DNA of 64,000 bases from Sipunculus nudus (Eukaryota > Annelida > Sipuncula > Golfingiida > Sipunculidae): contig JAPPUL010000082.1 of assembly GCA_026874595.1 (NCBI GenBank), positions 744,001 to 808,000 of the forward strand, given 5' to 3'. Below the pieces are notes generated by a model that did no database searches, had not been told where the DNA came from, and saw only the letters and a program-made list of their open reading frames with translations. Both the position numbers and the translations under genes were made by a program. Shown here in pieces: positions 27,019-35,735 of this stretch. Positions within the stretch are counted from its first letter, which is position 1. Each line of letters opens with the position of its first letter.

Positions 27019-28464
27019 TTATTCATCCGGTTGCCAGGCAAGTGTTGGCCATTTCCCATTCTCAAGTCTCCAGATGGTGGCTGACCAGGCTCCAAAGAGA
27101 TCTTTTGTAATGTCTCCTGTTGCTAGTTCTGTTACACCTGTAGCCTGAGCGTTGCTCCCAACTGCATTAAGACCAGGCCTTTTCAAACAGAAACTGTTTT
27201 CTATTTTGCCGAAATACGAATTCACTCCAACGAGCCCGCCTGCTTTTGAGTTGCTTCCAGATGCAGACACATCTCCTGTTGCATAGCTGTTTGTTATTGT
27301 GCCCCCCTCGTTATCTCCAACGAGCCCGCCTGTATCTGTATCGCCCTCTCCCTCAACAGCTCCAGTTGCATAGCTGTTTTCTATTGTGCCTTCAAAGTTC
27401 AATCCAACAAGCCCGCCTATATTTGTATCGCCCTCTCCCTCAACAGCTCCAGTTGCATAGCTGTTTGTTATTGTGCCCTTAGAGTTCCATCCAACGAGCC
27501 CGCCGGCGCTTGGGTAGGCTCCATCTGCAGACACAGCTCCAGTTGCATAGCTGTTTGTTATTGTGCCCTTAGAGTTCCATCCAACGAGCCCGCCTGCTCT
27601 TGATCCGCTTCCCTTAGTCTCTACTTTTTTGTCGCTCTTCACATTCACATTGTCTATTCTGCCTTTATTCTCTCCTGCTAGCACTCCTACATACACATTA
27701 TTCTTATCAGAAGTAAGATCTACTTCAAGCTCTATACTTAAATCCTTAACTTCTCCATTAGCTGCTATTGTCTTTATGAGCCCAACAGCTCCAGATCCAA
27801 ACGACTTTATTGTTAGCGTCTTATCATTTCCATCCAGTTTGCCTTTAAACTCTTCTATACTCGTCCAGTCTGTTAATTCAATATCAGCTGTTAGACAAAA
27901 CTGTTCAGCGATTTTAGCTTCTTCTAACTTTGTTTTTAAATCAGCCGCTGTTGCTACAGGAGTATATGATGTGTCAGGACATGTTGCAGCTCCTGCTTGT
28001 CCGCCTTGCCCTCCTGTTCCTTGCCCTTGTGACCCTGTACCTGTTTGTCCGCCTTGCCCTCCTGCACCGCCGCCTTGCCCTCCTGCACCGCCGCTTTGCC
28101 CTTGTGCACCGCCTCCTGGCCCTTGTGACCCTGTACCTGCTTGTCCGCCTTGCCCTCCTGCACCGCCTCCTGGCCCTTGTGACCCTGTACCTGCTTGTCC
28201 GCCTTGCCCTCCTGCACCGCCTCCTGGCCCTTGTGACCCTGTACCTGTTTGTCCGCTTTGCCCTCCTGTTCCTTGCCCTTGTGACCCTGTACCTGCTTGT
28301 CCGCCTTGCCCTCCTGCACCGCCGCTTTGCCCTGCTTGTTTCTTGTCCTTACTGTCCTGCTCTGACCCTTGCTGTCCTCCGTCCTTAACTCCTATTCCGT
28401 CCTTAGCGCAGCTGAGTCCCATTAGCATAATCGATAAGATTAGTATCAAATACATGTTTCTCAT
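27019..28464 (-). CDS. GLUG-repeat surface lipoprotein (paralogue B)
   Basis: Signal MRNMYLILILSIMLMGLSC with lipidated C19. A long Gly/Gln-rich spacer built from GGQAGTGSQGPGGGAGGQ units fills about residues 35-160; then comes the same domain as in paralogue A, with DNA almost identical over about 240 bp (compare 26100-26340 with 27594-27834), GLUG repeats, and the C-terminus IWRLENGKWPTLAWQPDE, which differs from most paralogues. 481 aa. The near-identity of the shared block next to divergent ends suggests recent recombination or gene conversion. Confidence 0.85.
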   Translation of the reverse strand: MRNMYLILILSIMLMGLSCAKDGIGVKDGGQQGSEQDSKDKKQAGQSGGAGGQGGQAGTGSQGQGTGGQSGQTGTGSQGPGGGAGGQGGQAGTGSQGPGGGAGGQGGQAGTGSQGPGGGAQGQSGGAGGQGGGAGGQGGQTGTGSQGQGTGGQGGQAGAATCPDTSYTPVATAADLKTKLEEAKIAEQFCLTADIELTDWTSIEEFKGKLDGNDKTLTIKSFGSGAVGLIKTIAANGEVKDLSIELEVDLTSDKNNVYVGVLAGENKGRIDNVNVKSDKKVETKGSGSRAGGLVGWNSKGTITNSYATGAVSADGAYPSAGGLVGWNSKGTITNSYATGAVEGEGDTNIGGLVGLNFEGTIENSYATGAVEGEGDTDTGGLVGDNEGGTITNSYATGDVSASGSNSKAGGLVGVNSYFGKIENSFCLKRPGLNAVGSNAQATGVTELATGDITKDLFGAWSATIWRLENGKWPTLAWQPDE

Positions 28465-28495
28465 CTTTTTTAATCTCTATTGTTAGGTTATATAA

Positions 28496-28524
28496 ATATT
28501 AGATACTTATCGATTATAAAACAA
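28496..28524 (-). promoter_or_regulatory. Array promoter, paralogue B
   Basis: Minus strand TTGTTT (28519-28524), 17 bp, TAATAT (28496-28501), within the leader shared by most of the array (AAGTATCTAATATTTATATAACC). Confidence 0.6.
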
Positions 28525-28578
28525 GTCAAATTTCTTATGTGTGATTGCCTTTAAGGCCTTTATTATATATAGGGTAGG

Positions 28579-28619
28579 ATAGTAGGCATACTTTAAACTT
28601 GTAAAAACATGCCTACTAT
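28579..28619 (-). terminator. Palindromic element after paralogue C
   Basis: Perfect 11-bp arms ATAGTAGGCAT and ATGCCTACTAT around an A/T loop, 27 bp after the paralogue C stop. One of seven related elements in the array; likely a transcription terminator or a repeated recombination site. Confidence 0.55.
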
Positions 28620-28645
28620 ATCTTTTGTGTTGCTAGTAGACTAGC

Positions 28646-30295
28646 CTACGGCTGCCACGAAAGCTTTGGCCATGCACCTCCTACAAAAGTCCATACACTT
28701 GCAAAGTCAAAGCCACTCATATCACCTTCACTTGCTGGGCCCTCAGATATTACTGTTACTGTTCCAGCTCCAGAACCAATATTCTCGCTTGGAGAGGCTA
28801 TGTTTTTAACAAAAGCATTAGTTATTGTACCTCCTGTCTCCAGGCCTGCAAAACGGCCTATCTCTCCACCGCTTTTTACCTTTGAAACTGTATTTGCTGT
28901 TGAATAAACATTAGTTAGAGTGCCATAAGTCTTTCCTGCAAAACCGCCCACTATAGGAGAAGATACATCGTTTGCGCTTACGGAACCGGTAGAATATGAA
29001 TCTGTAATAGTTGCGCCACTCTCGCCAATAAAACCTCCCGCTAAATGACTCCCTGAAGCACCGCTTTGGGGTTCTAGAGTTACGTTGCCAGTTGCATATG
29101 AACTTGTTATTGTGCCACCAGGACTATAACCAACTAATCCTCCTGCTCTTGCTCTTGTTTTTCCTATTGCTGTAATATTACCAGTTGCATACGAACGGGT
29201 TATGCTTCCACTAAAATTAGTTCCAACAAGCCCTCCGACACTTGCAAACTCTGTAGTAGCAGTGCTTACGATATTGACCTCAGAGGAGGAGTCCTCTATT
29301 ATGCCATTACCATCGTTTTGGCCTACAATCCCTCCAACAGCATGGAAATCAGGAGCTATAGTTGTAATAGTATATTGGCTACCCTTTACGTGTACATTAG
29401 TTATTTTGTTACGATTCCAGCCAGTCACCAAGCCCACAACAACATCTCCTACAAAGTTAATGTCTTGTTCTATTCTTAGGGTTAGGTTTTTTACATGTCC
29501 TGAGTATCCAATTATTTCTCCAAGCGTTTTCTGATTATCGGTTGCTGTTTCTGAGAAGGATTTTATTGTTAGCGTTTTGCCATTGCCATCAAATGTCCCC
29601 AGGATGTTTGAAACTCCCTTCCAATTATAAATATCTGTATCTTTTTCTAGCGTATAGGTTTGTCCTGAGACCAGCATTGTTGCTTTTAAGGTTTCTGATA
29701 CGTAGCCTGAGTATGCAAGAGTTTGTGCGTAGTCTGCTTTAGTTTTTGCCTCCTCGGCAGTAGTTTTTGTTGTAGGGACGCTTGTATTCATCGCTTGTAC
29801 GGCATTATTCAAATTATCAATATTTTCTTGAGTTTTTGTTCCCTCAAGCTGGGCCTTTTTAGCTTGGGTATCCTGTATTAATGTTTCAAGGTCTGCTTTT
29901 TTAGCAAGAGCCTCAGTTATTTTAGTATCTGCTTCTGTTATTTTAGTATCTGCTTTTAACTCTGTTTCCGTTATATTGTTATTATCAGTTTCAGCTTGTT
30001 GTTTTGCAGCTTGTGCATCTTGTATTAGTTTATCTATTGTGCTTAATTCTTGATTTGCTGCATTTATTGCATTAGTCGCTTGGGTTATTGCTGCATCTGC
30101 ATCAACACCTGAGTCACCACCACCTGAGTCGCCACCTGAGCCATCCCCTGAGCCATCCCCTGAGCTGTCTCCGATGTCAGTACCATCTCCTAGTATGCTG
30201 TCTAATAGATCTTGGGTACATGCTGTGAATATACTTGTAAATACTACGGCTCCCACAAAGAGAAATGCGAGTCCTAGTTTCATCTTTTTAGACAT
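28646..30295 (-). CDS. GLUG-repeat lipoprotein with coiled-coil spacer (paralogue C)
   Basis: Signal MSKKMKLGLAFLFVGAVVFTSIFTAC with lipidated C26. After a Gly/Ser/Asp linker (about 40-70), an Ala/Lys/Asp/Thr-rich coiled coil of about 130 residues (ELSTIDKLIQDAQAAKQQAE, KITEADTKITEALAKK) replaces the Gly/Gln repeats of other members. Then the shared domain (FDGNGKTLTIKSFSET, KNLTLRIEQDINFVG) and GLUG repeats (SYATGNV). The end is FASVWTFVGGAWPKLSWQP. 549 aa; GAGGG lies before the ATG. Together with paralogue D it forms a clear subfamily, the coiled coil perhaps serving as a stalk. Confidence 0.82.
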   Translation of the reverse strand: MSKKMKLGLAFLFVGAVVFTSIFTACTQDLLDSILGDGTDIGDSSGDGSGDGSGGDSGGGDSGVDADAAITQATNAINAANQELSTIDKLIQDAQAAKQQAETDNNNITETELKADTKITEADTKITEALAKKADLETLIQDTQAKKAQLEGTKTQENIDNLNNAVQAMNTSVPTTKTTAEEAKTKADYAQTLAYSGYVSETLKATMLVSGQTYTLEKDTDIYNWKGVSNILGTFDGNGKTLTIKSFSETATDNQKTLGEIIGYSGHVKNLTLRIEQDINFVGDVVVGLVTGWNRNKITNVHVKGSQYTITTIAPDFHAVGGIVGQNDGNGIIEDSSSEVNIVSTATTEFASVGGLVGTNFSGSITRSYATGNITAIGKTRARAGGLVGYSPGGTITSSYATGNVTLEPQSGASGSHLAGGFIGESGATITDSYSTGSVSANDVSSPIVGGFAGKTYGTLTNVYSTANTVSKVKSGGEIGRFAGLETGGTITNAFVKNIASPSENIGSGAGTVTVISEGPASEGDMSGFDFASVWTFVGGAWPKLSWQP

Positions 30296-30493
30296 ATTGT
30301 GTAGCCCTCAATTCTTGTGTAAGATTTCTTTTTACCTTTCAACACGTAAGGAGGATAGTTAAAGCCTAAAAAAAATATTCAAAACTGTCGTCCCTATTCT
30401 CTTTAATATCCTTTTATTGTAGTTTATTTAATATTGGGGTATACAAGCTTTTCTATTAGAATCCAGAAGACGAAAAGTGGTAGTAGTAGGGAA

Positions 30494-30528
30494 GAGGCAG
30501 CCTTTTATTTAAAGTAAAAGGATGCCTA
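30494..30528 (-). terminator. Palindromic element after paralogue D
   Basis: Arms AGGCA...CCTTTTA and TAAAAGG...TGCCT, just 3' of the paralogue D stop. Same family as the element at 28579 but more diverged. Confidence 0.5.
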
Positions 30529-30544
30529 CTATGTGTTTATGTTC

Positions 30545-32179
30545 CTATGGCTGCCATAAAAGCTTTGGCCATGCACCAACTACAAAAGTCCATACATTTA
30601 CAAAATCAAAGCCACTCATAGCTCCTTCACTACTAGGCTCTGAACTTATTACTGTTACTGTTACTGTTCCAGAACCAATATTCTCGCTTGGAGAGGCTAT
30701 GTTTTTAACAAAAGCATTATTTACTGCACCCCCTGAACCAGTCTCAAGCTGGCCTAGAAAGCGTCCTATATGACCATCATTTCCACCCGTTACTTCAACT
30801 AAACTTGCTTTTGAATAAACATTAGTTAGAACTCCATTACTTCGTCCTGCAAAGCCTCCCACTACGTGATAACTCACATTGTTTGCACTAACTGATCCAG
30901 TTGTATACGAATCTGTTATATCAGAAGCACTCTCGCCAATTAAGCCTCCCGCAAAGTAACTACCTGAAGAACCATTACTTTCTACTATCACATCCCCTTT
31001 TGCATATGACTTTGTTATATTTCCACCGTCGCTATAGCCAACAAGTCCACCGGCTCTCCCTCTCGTTTTTCCTATAGCTCTAACTCCTCCAGTTGAATAC
31101 GAACGTGTTATGTTGCCTGGACTATAATTTGTTCCAACAAGTCCACCCGCATTTGATGAATGTACAGTTGTAATACCTATAATGTTTATCTGTGAGGAAC
31201 ACTCTTCTATTATGCCTGTTGTCTCGTTTATTCCAACAAGCCCTCCTGTGGAATGGTAACCATCGGATGTAGCTGTTAGAGTATATTCTCCTTTAATGTG
31301 CACATTGCTTATTTTGCCTCGATTGCGGTTAGTCGCCAGCCCCACAACAGATGTTCCTACAATATTAATGTCTTGATCTACTTTTATAGTTAGATTCTTT
31401 AGGTGTCCTGCAGTTCCAACTGTTTTTATTAGTGTGTGCTCAGAAGGAGTTGCTGTTTCTGAGAAAGATTTTATTGTTAGCGTTTTGCCATTCCCATCAA
31501 ATGTACTCCATATGAAGTCAGGTGCTTTCCAGTTGTAGATATCTGTATCTTTTTCTAGAGTATAGGTTTGTCCTGAATTTAAAGCTGATAATAAGGCTTC
31601 TGCGGTGTGTCCTGAGTATGCAAGAGATTTTGCGTATTCTGCTTTAGTTTTTGCATCTTGGGCAAAAGTCTTTGTCGTGGGTACGCTTGCTTGCATGGAT
31701 TTTACGGCTTTATTAAGCTTATCAATATCAGCTTGTGTTTTCGATGCTTCTGCTGTTGTCTTTTTGGCTTTGGCATCCTGTATTAATGCTTCAAGGTCTG
31801 CTTTTTTATTAAGAGCTTCTTTTATTTTAGTATCTGCTTCTGCTATTTTAGTATCTGCTTTTAGCTCTGTGTCGGTTATATTGTTATTATCAGTTTCAGC
31901 TTGTTGTTTTGCAGCTTGGGCATCTTGTATTAGTTTATCTATTGTGCTTAATTCTTGATTTGCTGCATTTATTGCATTTGTAGCTTGTTGTATTGCAGCA
32001 TCTGCTGTGCCACCATCACCTCCTCCCCCCCCAGAATCACCGCCTGAGCTGTCTCCAATTCCAATGCCATCTCCTAGTATGCTGTCTATTAGTTCTTGGG
32101 TACATGCTGTGAATATACTCGTAAATACTACGGTTCCCACAAAGAGAAATGCAAGCCCTAGTTTCATCCTTTTAGACAT
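30545..32179 (-). CDS. GLUG-repeat lipoprotein with coiled-coil spacer (paralogue D)
   Basis: Closest relative of paralogue C: same signal (MSKRMKLGLAFLFVGTVVF..., C26), same Gly/Asp linker, same coiled coil (LSTIDKLIQDAQAAKQQAE, TKIAEADTKIKEALNKKADL) and the same domain order, with GLUG repeats (SYSTGGV, SYAKGDV, SYTTGSV) ending in VWTFVVGAWPKLLWQP. 544 aa. The upstream GAGGGCTACACAAT leader is identical to that of paralogue C, so the pair arose by a duplication that included the 5' region. Confidence 0.82.
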   Translation of the reverse strand: MSKRMKLGLAFLFVGTVVFTSIFTACTQELIDSILGDGIGIGDSSGGDSGGGGGDGGTADAAIQQATNAINAANQELSTIDKLIQDAQAAKQQAETDNNNITDTELKADTKIAEADTKIKEALNKKADLEALIQDAKAKKTTAEASKTQADIDKLNKAVKSMQASVPTTKTFAQDAKTKAEYAKSLAYSGHTAEALLSALNSGQTYTLEKDTDIYNWKAPDFIWSTFDGNGKTLTIKSFSETATPSEHTLIKTVGTAGHLKNLTIKVDQDINIVGTSVVGLATNRNRGKISNVHIKGEYTLTATSDGYHSTGGLVGINETTGIIEECSSQINIIGITTVHSSNAGGLVGTNYSPGNITRSYSTGGVRAIGKTRGRAGGLVGYSDGGNITKSYAKGDVIVESNGSSGSYFAGGLIGESASDITDSYTTGSVSANNVSYHVVGGFAGRSNGVLTNVYSKASLVEVTGGNDGHIGRFLGQLETGSGGAVNNAFVKNIASPSENIGSGTVTVTVISSEPSSEGAMSGFDFVNVWTFVVGAWPKLLWQP

Positions 32180-32373
32180 ATTGTGTAGCCCTCAAGTTTT
32201 GTTAGTCTAAGATTACTTTCTATTTTCCAACACGTTCAACACGTAATGAGTTACTTAAAGTCTAAAAAAATATTCATGTTAACCTTACGTACGTCCTAAG
32301 TCTCTTTTATTGTAGTTTAATGTGGTCGTGCTTTTTTATTAGAAGCTGAAGGACGAAAAGTGCTAGGGAAGGG

Positions 32374-32412
32374 TAGTAGCACCCTTTTACTTTAAGCAAA
32401 AGGATGCTTACT
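32374..32412 (-). terminator. Palindromic element after paralogue E
   Basis: TAGTAGCA...CCTTTT paired with AAAAGG...TGCTTACTA, 3' of the paralogue E stop. Member of the array element family. Confidence 0.5.
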
Positions 32413-32438
32413 ATTTCTTTATGTCATTTTATGTTAGT

Positions 32439-33917
32439 CTATTTTTGCCACGCAAGCTGTGGCCACTGGCCTCTAATGAATTTCCACACGGCGTCAGGTC
32501 CGTCAAAGACCCAACCCGCACCAGTAAAGGTAGTTTTTGTAATTGAGTTTTCCTTTATTGGCGTTACGCCAGTAGAGGGGCCTAAACCTACATTTTTTTC
32601 TGGAGACGTTATTTCCATTACGAAACTATTTGTTATACTTGCCTTTGAGTCCACCCATCCAGCGAAGCGGCCAACTTGAGATGTACCTGTTACGCTTGCT
32701 GCCCGTGAATAACACTTGTCTATTTCCCCCGTATTATCAGCCTTTCCAACAAATCCGCCTACAAAGTCCGTTCCTTTAACATTGCCTGTTGCATAGCTGT
32801 TTTCTATTCTGCCCGTGTTCTGTCCAACGAGGCCGCCGGCGCTTGAGGATTGTCCAGATGCTTCTACCTTGCCTGTTGCATAGCTGTTTTCTATTCTGCC
32901 CGTGTTCTGTCCAACGAGCCCGCCTGCATATATATTTCCCTTAACATCTCCAGTTGCATAGCTGTTTTCTATTGTGCCCGCGAAATTTGTGCCCGCGAAA
33001 TTCTGTCCAACGAGGCCGCCGGCGCTTGAGGATTGTCCAGATGCTTCTACCTTGCCTGTTGCATAGCTGTTTTCTATTCTGCCCGTGTTCTGTCCAACGA
33101 GGCCGCCGGCGCTTGAGGATTGTCCAGATGCTTCTACCTTGCCTTCTGCATAGCTGTTTTCTATTGTGCCCGCGAAATTCCATCCAACGAGCCCGCCTAC
33201 ATATATATTTCCCGTAACTGCTCCGGTTGCATAGCTGTTTTCTATTGTGCCCGCGAAATTCTGTCCAACTAGCCCGCCTACATGGTTAGTTCCTGTAACA
33301 GATCCTGTTGCATAGCTGTTTTCTATAGTCTTATAATTATGTCCAACAAGTCCACCTGTCATTTGCCCTCCCTCAACTCTAACCTCTGAAGAGCATTTTA
33401 CTACTTTCCCAGTCTCGTAATTAATTCCAATAAGTCCCCCTGTGGCTGCATTCTTATTTTCGTTTTTTACTTTCCCGCTACCTATAACTTTTACGCCTTC
33501 TACCCTTCCTTTGTTAGTCCCTGCAAGTGGCCCTGCTGCTGGTATAGTATTGTTAGTACTAAAATCCTCTCTAAGCTCTATAGTCAGATCTTTTACCCCT
33601 CCACTTGGTTCTATAAACCTTACTAAGCCTATTGCATTAGCGCTAAACTTTATTGTTAACTTTTTATTGTTCCCATCTAAAGTTCCACTATATTTATCTA
33701 CCGTCTCCCAGTTTTCTAATTCAATATCAGATCCTAGGGTAAAGCTCTCACCGTTTTTAAGTTTATCTTTGAACTGCTGTGCTGTTGTTACCTCATCTCC
33801 TCGCTCTTGTTTGCCTGACCCTTGTGGTCCGTTAACACCTGTTCCGTCTTTTGCTTTGCCACAGCCAAGCACCAGCACCATAATCGTTAAGATTATTATT
33901 AAATACATATTTCTCAT
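32439..33917 (-). CDS. GLUG-repeat surface lipoprotein (paralogue E)
   Basis: Signal MRNMYLIIILTIMVLVLGC with C19. Only a short linker (KDGTGVNGPQGSGKQERGDE) separates it from the conserved domain (VDKYSGTLDGNNKKLTIKF, GGVKDLTIELREDF). Then come many GLUG units, several near-identical copies of GRIENSYATGKVEASGQSSS repeated in tandem (DNA 32870-33150), including a small NFAG duplication. C-terminus VWKFIRGQWPQLAWQK. 492 aa. GAGAGGAATAAAT precedes the ATG. The internal repeat identity points to recent expansion. Confidence 0.83.
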   Translation of the reverse strand: MRNMYLIIILTIMVLVLGCGKAKDGTGVNGPQGSGKQERGDEVTTAQQFKDKLKNGESFTLGSDIELENWETVDKYSGTLDGNNKKLTIKFSANAIGLVRFIEPSGGVKDLTIELREDFSTNNTIPAAGPLAGTNKGRVEGVKVIGSGKVKNENKNAATGGLIGINYETGKVVKCSSEVRVEGGQMTGGLVGHNYKTIENSYATGSVTGTNHVGGLVGQNFAGTIENSYATGAVTGNIYVGGLVGWNFAGTIENSYAEGKVEASGQSSSAGGLVGQNTGRIENSYATGKVEASGQSSSAGGLVGQNFAGTNFAGTIENSYATGDVKGNIYAGGLVGQNTGRIENSYATGKVEASGQSSSAGGLVGQNTGRIENSYATGNVKGTDFVGGFVGKADNTGEIDKCYSRAASVTGTSQVGRFAGWVDSKASITNSFVMEITSPEKNVGLGPSTGVTPIKENSITKTTFTGAGWVFDGPDAVWKFIRGQWPQLAWQK

Positions 33918-33948
33918 ATTTATTCCTCTCTATTGTTAGGTTATATAA

Positions 33949-33977
33949 ATATTAGATACTTAGTAGGCATAAAGCAA
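33949..33977 (-). promoter_or_regulatory. Array promoter, paralogue E
   Basis: Minus strand TTGCTT (33972-33977), 17 bp, TAATAT (33949-33954). Matches the leaders of paralogues B and K almost base for base. Confidence 0.65.
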
Positions 33978-34470
33978 GTACGATATCTTAGTTTCGGTAT
34001 AAGGACTTCTTATTAAAGAGGTTAAGTTGAAAAAAAGTTGTTATGTTAATTTTATCGCTGCCATAAAAGCTTTGGCCACTGGCCCGCTTCAAATGCCTTC
34101 CAAACAGACCTTGACCAGCTTGCATTAGTAAAGGTAGTTGGTGTAATATCTTCTGTCTTTATTGACTTTATATTTATTGACTTTATATTTCTGGCTACAT
34201 TTTTTTCTGGATTAGATACTTAGTAGGCATAAAGCAAGTACGATATCTTAGTTTCGGTATAAGGACTTCTTATTAAAGAGGTTAAGTTGAAAAAAAGTTG
34301 TTATGTTAATTTTATCGCTGCCATAAAAGCTTTGGCCATTGTCTGGCTACCAAATTCTTCCAAACAGATGTTGACCAGCTTGCATTAGTAAAGGTAGTTG
34401 CTGTAATAGCTTCTGTCTTTATTGACTTTATATTTATTGACTTTATATTTATATTTACATTTCTGGCTAC
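33951..34470. repeat. Tandem duplication of about 260 bp between paralogues E and F
   Basis: The block beginning ATTAGATACTTAGTAGGCAT at 33951 begins again at 34211. It covers part of the shared leader, the 3' spacer and the last 53 codons of a GLUG gene. The first about 125 bp of the two copies are essentially identical; the coding halves differ at several places and by a small indel. Confidence 0.85.
34052..34210 (-). pseudogene. 3' fragment of a GLUG lipoprotein gene
   Basis: Open for 52 codons on the minus strand (PEKNVARNIKSINIKSIKTE ... SVWKAFEAGQWPKLLWQR, stop) and closely related to the end of paralogue F, but with no start, signal or GLUG repeats. It is the left copy of the 260-bp duplication and abuts its junction at 34210. 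Confidence 0.75.
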
Positions 34471-35607
34471 CTTTTTTTCTGGAGACGTTATTTCCATCAC
34501 GAAACTATTTTCTATGCTTGAAGATTTCCCAACATAACCGGCAAACCTTCCAACATACGTACTTGTACTTCCTTGTGGTAGACTTTCTGCCTTTGAGTAA
34601 CAGTTAATTATTTTCCCGAGCTCAAGATAGCCGACAAACCCTCCTATATGCTTATTATTACTGTTTGTGTCTACGGCTACTTTGCCTGTTGAGTAGCAAT
34701 TTTCTATATCACTTGCACTGTCTGAGTGTCCAACAAATCCACCTATGTTATTATTGCCCTTAACATCTCCAGTTGCATAGCTGTTTTTTATATATCCACT
34801 GCCTTGATTCCATCCAACTAGCCCGCCTGCATTAGGTCCAGACACATCTCCAGTTGCATAGCTGTTTTTTATATTGCCATGATTACGGCCAATAAGTCCG
34901 CCTATATCATTGTTTCCATGTCCTGTAACATCTCCTTCTGCATAGCTATCTATTACATTGCCACCATCATTATAGCCAATAAGCCCACCTGCGTGGCTAT
35001 CGTTGGTATTTTCTACTTTAATCGATGAGGAACACCTTTCTACTTTGCCATCTAAGAGATTAATGCCAATAAGTCCTCCAACAACATTTTTTGCAACAAC
35101 ATTTTTTGAGCCCGTTCCCATTTGTTTAATTCCAATATTATTACTTTGACTACTCACTTTTATGTTTACTATCTTTCCATAGTTTTCACTTGCAAGTACT
35201 CCACTGTGTCCATACGTCTCAAGTGCGTTTTTAAGTACTATATTAAGATTTTTTACTTGGCCCCCTGCTGATATCTTTTTTATTAATCCTACCGGGTCTT
35301 TTGTAAATGATTCTATTGTGATTTTTTTGTCTTGCCCCTCGAGGATCCCTTTAAATTCATCTATGCTTGTCCAGCCCTCTAATGTAAGGTCTTGGGTTAA
35401 ATAAAGTGCCTCACACTGACCAGCAGCTTTTAACTTCTCCTCTAAATCCTTTGCTGTTTTAATGTAGATTTTTTTAGTTATGCTTGTACATTCGACTTCA
35501 TGGTTAATATCTGTCCTCCCTACTTCCCCGCCTTCAATGTCAATTAGATCCCTGTAGCATGATGATAGCAATAAACTTGTAATTAGTATGAGAAGTATAT
35601 TTCTCAT
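34312..35607 (-). CDS. GLUG-repeat surface lipoprotein (paralogue F)
   Basis: Signal MRNILLILITSLLLSSC with lipidated C17, followed by Tyr. No low-complexity spacer. After an early segment with SITKKIYIKTAKDLEEKL and a Cys in GQCEALYL comes the conserved domain (DEFKGILEGQDKKITIESF, KNLNIVLKNALE), then GLUG repeats including SYAEGDV, SYATGDV and CYSTGKV. C-terminus VWKNLVARQWPKLLWQR. 431 aa. Its signal and early segment group it with paralogue G. A short repeat encoding SINIKSI sits near the 3' end. Confidence 0.83.
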   Translation of the reverse strand: MRNILLILITSLLLSSCYRDLIDIEGGEVGRTDINHEVECTSITKKIYIKTAKDLEEKLKAAGQCEALYLTQDLTLEGWTSIDEFKGILEGQDKKITIESFTKDPVGLIKKISAGGQVKNLNIVLKNALETYGHSGVLASENYGKIVNIKVSSQSNNIGIKQMGTGSKNVVAKNVVGGLIGINLLDGKVERCSSSIKVENTNDSHAGGLIGYNDGGNVIDSYAEGDVTGHGNNDIGGLIGRNHGNIKNSYATGDVSGPNAGGLVGWNQGSGYIKNSYATGDVKGNNNIGGFVGHSDSASDIENCYSTGKVAVDTNSNNKHIGGFVGYLELGKIINCYSKAESLPQGSTSTYVGRFAGYVGKSSSIENSFVMEITSPEKKVARNVNINIKSINIKSIKTEAITATTFTNASWSTSVWKNLVARQWPKLLWQR

Positions 35608-35735
35608 GTGAAAACCCGATATATTGTTTAATGTGTAACAATAATATTGTCATAATCTTTATATTCTATCTTTAGAATAAGTTTGTTATAAAAAGCGTTA
35701 TTATAGGCATTTTACTTTATTCTTTTGATATGGGA

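Noticed and set aside
27246-28486. Long Pro/Cys- or Leu-rich plus-strand frames opposite the GLUG genes
   Set aside because: They are antisense shadows of Gly/Gln repeats and GLUG codons, repeated wherever those motifs occur.
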